Source of the DNA: Rotaria sordida
Taxonomy: Eukaryota; Rotifera; Eurotatoria; Philodinida; Philodinidae
Assembly (NCBI GenBank): GCA_905250125.1
Contig: CAJNOL010000272.1
Coordinates: 62,001-126,000 of the forward strand
DNA: 64,000 bases
Reading direction: 5' to 3'
The position numbers were made by a program, and so were the translations under genes. The notes under the pieces were generated by a model. That model was not told where the DNA came from and searched no databases. It saw only the letters and a program-made list of their open reading frames with translations. Positions 59,101 to 64,000 of the stretch are shown in pieces. Within the stretch, counting starts at the first letter, position 1. Every line of letters begins with the position of its first letter.

Positions 59101-62100
59101 TTGCTCGCAGGTGTGGAAGATGTAGATCTAGATTTTCTCTTCATTCACACCCATAGGAGCAAATGAAATTTTCGGGATATATTAGAGTTATCGCGGAGAG
59201 ACTATGATAAAATTGTCAGCTCTATACCATAATGTTTTCGAGAGATATTCAACAAATAAAGGTCGAAAATAGTTCATTTAGCAACCCGAGATTCTCTGTA
59301 GGTCCTCATTCTGCTTATGTCATTTGTTTTTTATTTGAAACTGTAGTGTCCGATAGAGTCCTTTTTTTTTAGATTTTTACTTTTTATGTAAATAGCTATA
59401 TTTAAAAACTGGGCTCTGTAGCTTTAAACAAGAAGAAAAACGTAAAGGGAGAAAATACAAAAAAAAAATGAATTTCCAACTTTATCTTGATATGAAACTA
59501 TTTATTTTCTAAGTAATGTTTGTCAAAAAAAAATCTCTTCTTACCACATCCAGTCAAATCTAATGCTATTAAACTTGGTATTGTCGCTAATCTAGTTGCA
59601 TATTCATGAATAAATGTTTCAAGTTGATTACCAGAAAGACGTAAATCAAGTTTATTTAAATGAACATTCGAATGAAGTCCATCACATAATTCTCTACAAA
59701 ACGAACAAATGAATATTTAAAAATCTCACAAAATTAATCAAATATTTTACTTAAGAAATTCATTTGATAAATTTGCATTTGATATTTGTACAATTTCTAA
59801 TGATTGATTTTTTGTAAAAAATAATTTTACACCACCGCTTATCGATGGTAGAATATTTGATTTTATAGATGATATAAATAAACGACGAAGTTTACATGAA
59901 TCTGTAGCTAATGAATGGAAAAACTAAAGAAGAAAAAAAAACACGAGTTATACAAAACAACGAAAAATAAATATTTCTTTACTGATTCTAGACTAAATTC
60001 AGTGTCACTTAAATGTAATTCTTCTAATATATTTTCATTATTTTGAAATAAAATTGTTATACACTATAATAAAAAATAAAATAAAATCAATCTTCTTCTA
60101 AATATTTTAACAAGAGATGTCCGAGATCAAAAACAATTGGTCCTGTAAAAACATACATTTTCTTCTTTAATACGATTTCCTGATAAATTAAGAATTTGAA
60201 GATTTCGTAATAAATAATTATTATTTATTAATGCTGTATTAAATACATGTAAACTTTTATGTGTTAATGAACATGATTGTAAATTGATTGATTTAAGAGG
60301 TAATTTACGTTGTTGTAATGATGAACTTAATGCAATTAAACCTTGAAAAAAAATAAAAATAAAAATTTCATTTGATATCTTTTTTTTAATATAAAAATCT
60401 AACCTTTATCTTCAAGTGTGTTATTTGATAAATCAAGTTTTTCAATATGACTAACAGGTAATGAATGAGCAAAACGTGTACAAAAATCACTAAAAATTTT
60501 TAAAATATATATGTTCTTTTCTTTTTCATGTGTAGATTAATCAAATAAAATTCATACTGTTTAAGACCACAATTAATTAAACGTAAATCTTGTATTGTTT
60601 TACATAAACGAACAACTGTACAAAGTTCATCGATATTTTCTGATGTCTAAAAATACGGAACAAAATAGTATGAAAAAAAAAACAAAGAGAATATTTTATT
60701 TAAACGAACTAATTTTATATTTTCAATTGTTATTTTTGTAAACCATTCATTATGACGTAAAGCACTAATAATTGGTAACCAATCTTTTTGAGCTAGTGAT
60801 TCCAATTCTCGAAATGTAAATTCACGTGATATTCGATGAGAAAATACAGTATCAACAAGCTAAATAAAAAGATTTTAATTTACCTTCTCCCGAAAAACAA
60901 AACAAAAACTCGTTTGAATGTTTTAATCAGACTAAATCAATCATTATTAAATTATTTAAAATAATTCTTTATTGGTTTTAATAGTGAACACAGGAAAAAT
61001 TTCTTATGGATGAAGAAGGAGTTGAGCCTCCGTTTAAAGTTGAAATAGGATATACTCTTCTAATATATTAATGATAGATCGTTCTAATCTTTGAGGAAGA
61101 TTACAAGTTTCTGTAAGACGCTCAGGCATCTATTGATTGTTTTTTAAATAATTCCTCAATAGTCATTTCATAGATTCTTAAAATCTAGATTCTTTATCAT
61201 ATTATAGGACTCAGTGTTTTATCCAGATTTTCTCCTCCGGAGGAGTGATTCAAAATTTCGGGAGGGCCAACTCGATTTTGTATTTTCACTATTGCGATTC
61301 GAAACTAAAAGTTGGCATCTTTATTTATATGTGAGAGGCTATTCTAATTTTTTGTCTTTCGACAAGGCACCACAATTTTCATTTTGCCTACATACTCATT
61401 TTGGAAAAATCGACAACTGTTTTACATTGAAACGAACTCTTGAAAAAATGCTTAGATAAAAGCTACAGTTTAGTTCAATTTCACATTTTATAAAGACATA
61501 TTCGCTCTACAAAACAAACGAACTTCGACAACTTTTAGTATGTTCAAAAACAAACATAACGTTTCTAAATCGATATTCAAATTCTGATAGATTTTGGTGT
61601 TTTCTAACGGGTCAAAAGTGAACAAACATCACATTGTATGTTCATCTGAAATTTTTACTATGAAAATTACTTTTTAAATTTATAATTCTAAACTGTATAA
61701 ATAATCAACTTATCTAAAATTTTTCTAACTCACATTTTGTACTGCCCGATTACATGGTATTTGATAAAAATCACAAGCACATTCATAACGTAAAGAAAAT
61801 CCTCCGCATGGACGTGATTCACTAGACATTATATTTGTATCTTGATAATATTCATTTGATAAACGTAATAATTTATCATATTCATTCTCTGGTCGAATCT
61901 CCACACTAAATAAAAAAAAAGAGAGATTATATATATATTTCTTTTTAATATAAATATTTACATCGCTTGTAATCTATGAGGAAAAACAGCATGTAAATTT
62001 CTAATAAGTACAATAAGAAATGATTGTAATGATGATTTATCATGAAGGCCATATAATGTATGTGCTTGTTTTTCATCAGTTTCTATCAAAATCTATAATT

Positions 62101-62584
62101 AATAATAAAGAAAAAAAAAAGAAAAGAAAATTTATTTTTAAAATCAAATATTTTTTTTGTTACATGAGAATCTGACACTCGTTCAATTAATTTAATTGCA
62201 AGAATATTAAATTGTGACTCGATCTGAATAGAAGAAAAAAACAATATTTTTTATTTATTTTTGATTAATTTTTATAAAATCTAAATCATACTTTTACAGG
62301 AATTTTAACCGAACAAATATATACTCGAACGGCATCCATACACTAAACAAAAAATATACAAAAATTATTAAAACAATTTATTTCTTTTTTGTTATTTTAC
62401 CAAAAGTCGTTCTTCAACTTTTTCACCTTTTGTTCCATAACGAATACGACCATTAAAATAAAACGATGAACATTTAATTATACTTCGAGCACTGCCTAAA
62501 AATGACATTGAAACATCAATTATATGAATAAATAATATATCATTATTTACCGATTAATTCAGCAAAATCGTCTCGATCATTCAT
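53185..62584 (-). CDS. CARMIL: CARMIL (LRRC16) actin capping-protein regulator, complete
   Basis: Twenty-nine exons, minus strand; 5' ends: 62584, 62495, 62342, 62223, 62092, 61905, 60859, 60646, 60489, 60341, 60063, 59923, 59693, 59063, 58902, 58796, 58637, 57806, 57640, 57306, 57066, 56558, 56433, 56229, 54739, 54275, 53785, 53607, 53258. Phases close throughout to 1,378 residues, as in vertebrate CARMILs. CARMIL binds and inhibits capping protein at the leading edge. Domains: N-terminal PH-like domain (1-180), linker with CGGFSLRYECACD, leucine-rich repeats (about 200-640, including LHLGKNFNN and MPIP-like YLPIPIAD), helical dimerisation region, then a disordered Gln/Asn/Ser-rich tail. The capping-protein interaction motif is at 1066-1082 (LVHPGKDRPRRTNVRRP), with spacing L-x-H ... 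RP ... P; an intron splits its Gly codon. The last exon ends TYRRIIDQVNLFC. If intron 28 is retained, the frame ends at SK instead. The ATG follows an acceptor-like site directly. Confidence 0.93.
54844..55106. repeat. fold-back element 11, inside CARMIL intron 24
   Basis: The left arm, 54844 to about 54960, pairs with the right arm, about 55000-55106. Pairing includes aagtataattttctttaaac with its complement, the agaacgatagagtaaa block with tttattctatcgttct, and ttgagata/tatctcaa near the loop. The host intron (54740-55812) is about 1.07 kb and interrupts the codon in the middle of the capping-protein motif. Confidence 0.85.
59100..59165. mobile_element. small TIR element inside CARMIL intron 13
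   Basis: A stretch of about 65 bp with ends tttgctcgcaggtgtgga and the complement tcacacccataggagcaaa, an imperfect terminal inverted repeat. A relative occurs at 34131-34180 (gtgtgggcgtagat ... cttcatccacaccc). It is probably a short MITE family; no clear target duplication was found. Confidence 0.55.
60860..61733. other. long intron 6 of CARMIL
   Basis: About 870 bp between the PH-linker exon and the first LRR exon. A perfect 12-bp palindrome tcctccggagga lies near 61230-61241 in a GC-richer patch. The ORF at 61214-61459 (+) has no coding support. Confidence 0.45.
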
Positions 62585-64000
62585 CTAAAAAAAATGATAA
62601 TAATAATCATTAATGAGCAAAAAAAAACCTAATCTGAACAACATACACAAGCAACTTTACACCACATTGAAAGATAACATTCATGACATTTCAAGAAATA
62701 ATGATTCTACGAAGGAAATAAACATCTTAAATAATCGAAAAAAAAAACATATATATATATATATAAGTAAATATATAAAATGGCTATTATGCATGAAAAT
62801 TGAAAATATACTTAACGCACCAAATTCATAAAACATTGACAAGATTACAGGTGAGTAAATACATCAATCAACAAAATAATCGAAATATATGAAATACGAA
62901 TCATTGAGATAAACAAGCAAAATAAAACAAAACATATGGACAATATGATGATTCATCAAACCACATACCATGCATAAGATTTTGTATAACAGCGACATCT
63001 TTATTTAACAACAAGAAAAAATCGAAGACCTTTGAAATCAATTTTTTTTCTCAAATTATTCAAAATATTTTTTTAATAGAGTTCTAACTAAAATTATCAT
63101 GTAAGCCAACATGAACAAATAGCATACTTTTCTATTTTAGAATCGTTTAAAGATCTTCGGAAATATTTTTTGCCTTGGACTAGAGCCGGGGGTAATAGTG
63201 GTGGCTCAACAGGAGGAGTGTCGGAGGTGTGACACTTCTTCAATAATTGGAAATTTTTTACGTCTAAAGAGCTTCGTTTTTTTTGAACAATCATCACTAA
63301 CGTGGCTACCTTTGAGGGCAAAAACTTTTTAATAAACATCATGGGTTACATTTAATGACGGTTTAGTTTTTGAAAAGCAGTGACATAGAAGCAGAATTTT
63401 TAGCTTCGGTAAATAGTACCGATTGCGTAAGCGCAGCCAAATTTTAAAGACTTAAAACTTAATTTTAGGAAGTTTTGATTAATTCTACTTTCTATAAAGT
63501 ATAATTTCAATAAAATAGTCGCTGACGTGAATACATTCGATGTTAGAAATAACTAGAAATTGTTTTTTTGACTTCCATACACAGACAGTTGTCTTTCTCA
63601 AAGGGAAAAAAAGGGAAAATCGAGTTTTTTTTTCATTTTATACGGTATTCCTGAATGGAAAAAATTTGTTGCAACATAATCAGTCAAAGAAGATCACATT
63701 AACTGTGTTGAAAAAAATGTGGGTCTGTTTCTTAATCTTAATTAACTCGGAAGATTCGTACACCCCTCTTTTACTTACTCATTTTTTTATTGTGATGCCT
63801 TTGTGAACGTTTCTCTTCTATTTAATGTATGTTTCCTTTACGCGATAAGATTTATTGAACTGTATTGCCTATGCAGAAAAAAACATAGAATAAACAACTA
63901 GAAATCTATTGGTGTTTTTAAATACAGGCTACTTCAGTCAAAAACTTTTTGTATCTTCTCAAAGTTCGAAGGTTCGGGTCACCACTGGTTTGAGGTTGAC
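62585..64000. other. upstream flank of CARMIL, no gene seen
   Basis: AT-rich region with (AT)n near 62750-62765. A GC-richer stretch (about 63170-63240, gccgggggtaatagtggtgg) looks like a fragment of a dispersed repeat, loosely similar to 33025-33130. ORFs here are not supported. A 5' untranslated exon of CARMIL may lie here. Confidence 0.4.

Noticed and set aside
61214-61459. Plus-strand ORF in CARMIL intron 6
   Set aside because: Codon use is unlike the real exons and it has no domain; taken as chance.
63097-63342. Pro-rich minus-strand ORF
   Set aside because: It lies in a repeat-like GC-richer patch with no start context, splice sites or domain.

Overview
This is an AT-rich nuclear DNA segment from an animal. 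Its genes have many short GT-AG introns (mostly 50-90 bp), a strong preference for A/T-ending codons, and metazoan-only families: DEG/ENaC channel, ADAMTS, opsin-like receptor, TMEM26, CARMIL. Small introns, tight spacing and TM/Thr-rich-stalk surface proteins fit a small invertebrate such as a bdelloid rotifer, but that is inference. Exon chains below were built by hand from splice sites and reading phase. Every chain closes to a multiple of three and gives a family-consistent protein, but no transcript was available.

Layout. 1-1.4 kb: last exon of golgin-84 (+). 5.7-8.1 kb: DEG/ENaC channel (-), 3 exons. 11.5-19.1 kb: ADAMTS metalloprotease (-), 15 exons. 21.0-27.8 kb: two related single-pass membrane proteins (-); the second has a Thr-rich stalk and ectodomain, the first stops right after its membrane segment. 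30.7-31.7 kb: unrecognised coiled-coil protein (+). 33.3-34.1 kb: piggyBac transposase remnant inside an inverted repeat. 36.0-39.6 kb: three trypsin-like proteases with 2, 0 and 1 introns. 40.9-42.0 kb: divergent opsin-like GPCR (+). 44.5-49.6 kb: SLC35C2-type transporter (-), with a complete TMEM26-like gene (+) nested in its intron 4. 53.2-62.6 kb: a complete 29-exon CARMIL gene (-) with its capping-protein-interaction motif.

The most striking unexplained structure is a dense set of long fold-back elements, about 260-850 bp (one larger mariner-like element of 1.6 kb), lying between genes and inside introns. I count at least twelve with extended complementary arms, and the families look unrelated to each other by eye. 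Several long introns (ENaC intron 2, SLC35C2 intron 2, CARMIL intron 24, two introns of the stalk protein) are long largely because they host one or more of these. Two have Tc1/mariner-like ends next to TA, and one tiny insert has hAT-like ends with a near-perfect 8-bp duplication.

The genes do not form one pathway. They suggest secretion and Golgi function (golgin-84, SLC35C2), extracellular proteolysis (ADAMTS, trypsins), surface sensing (ENaC, opsin-like GPCR, mucin-like protein) and actin regulation (CARMIL).
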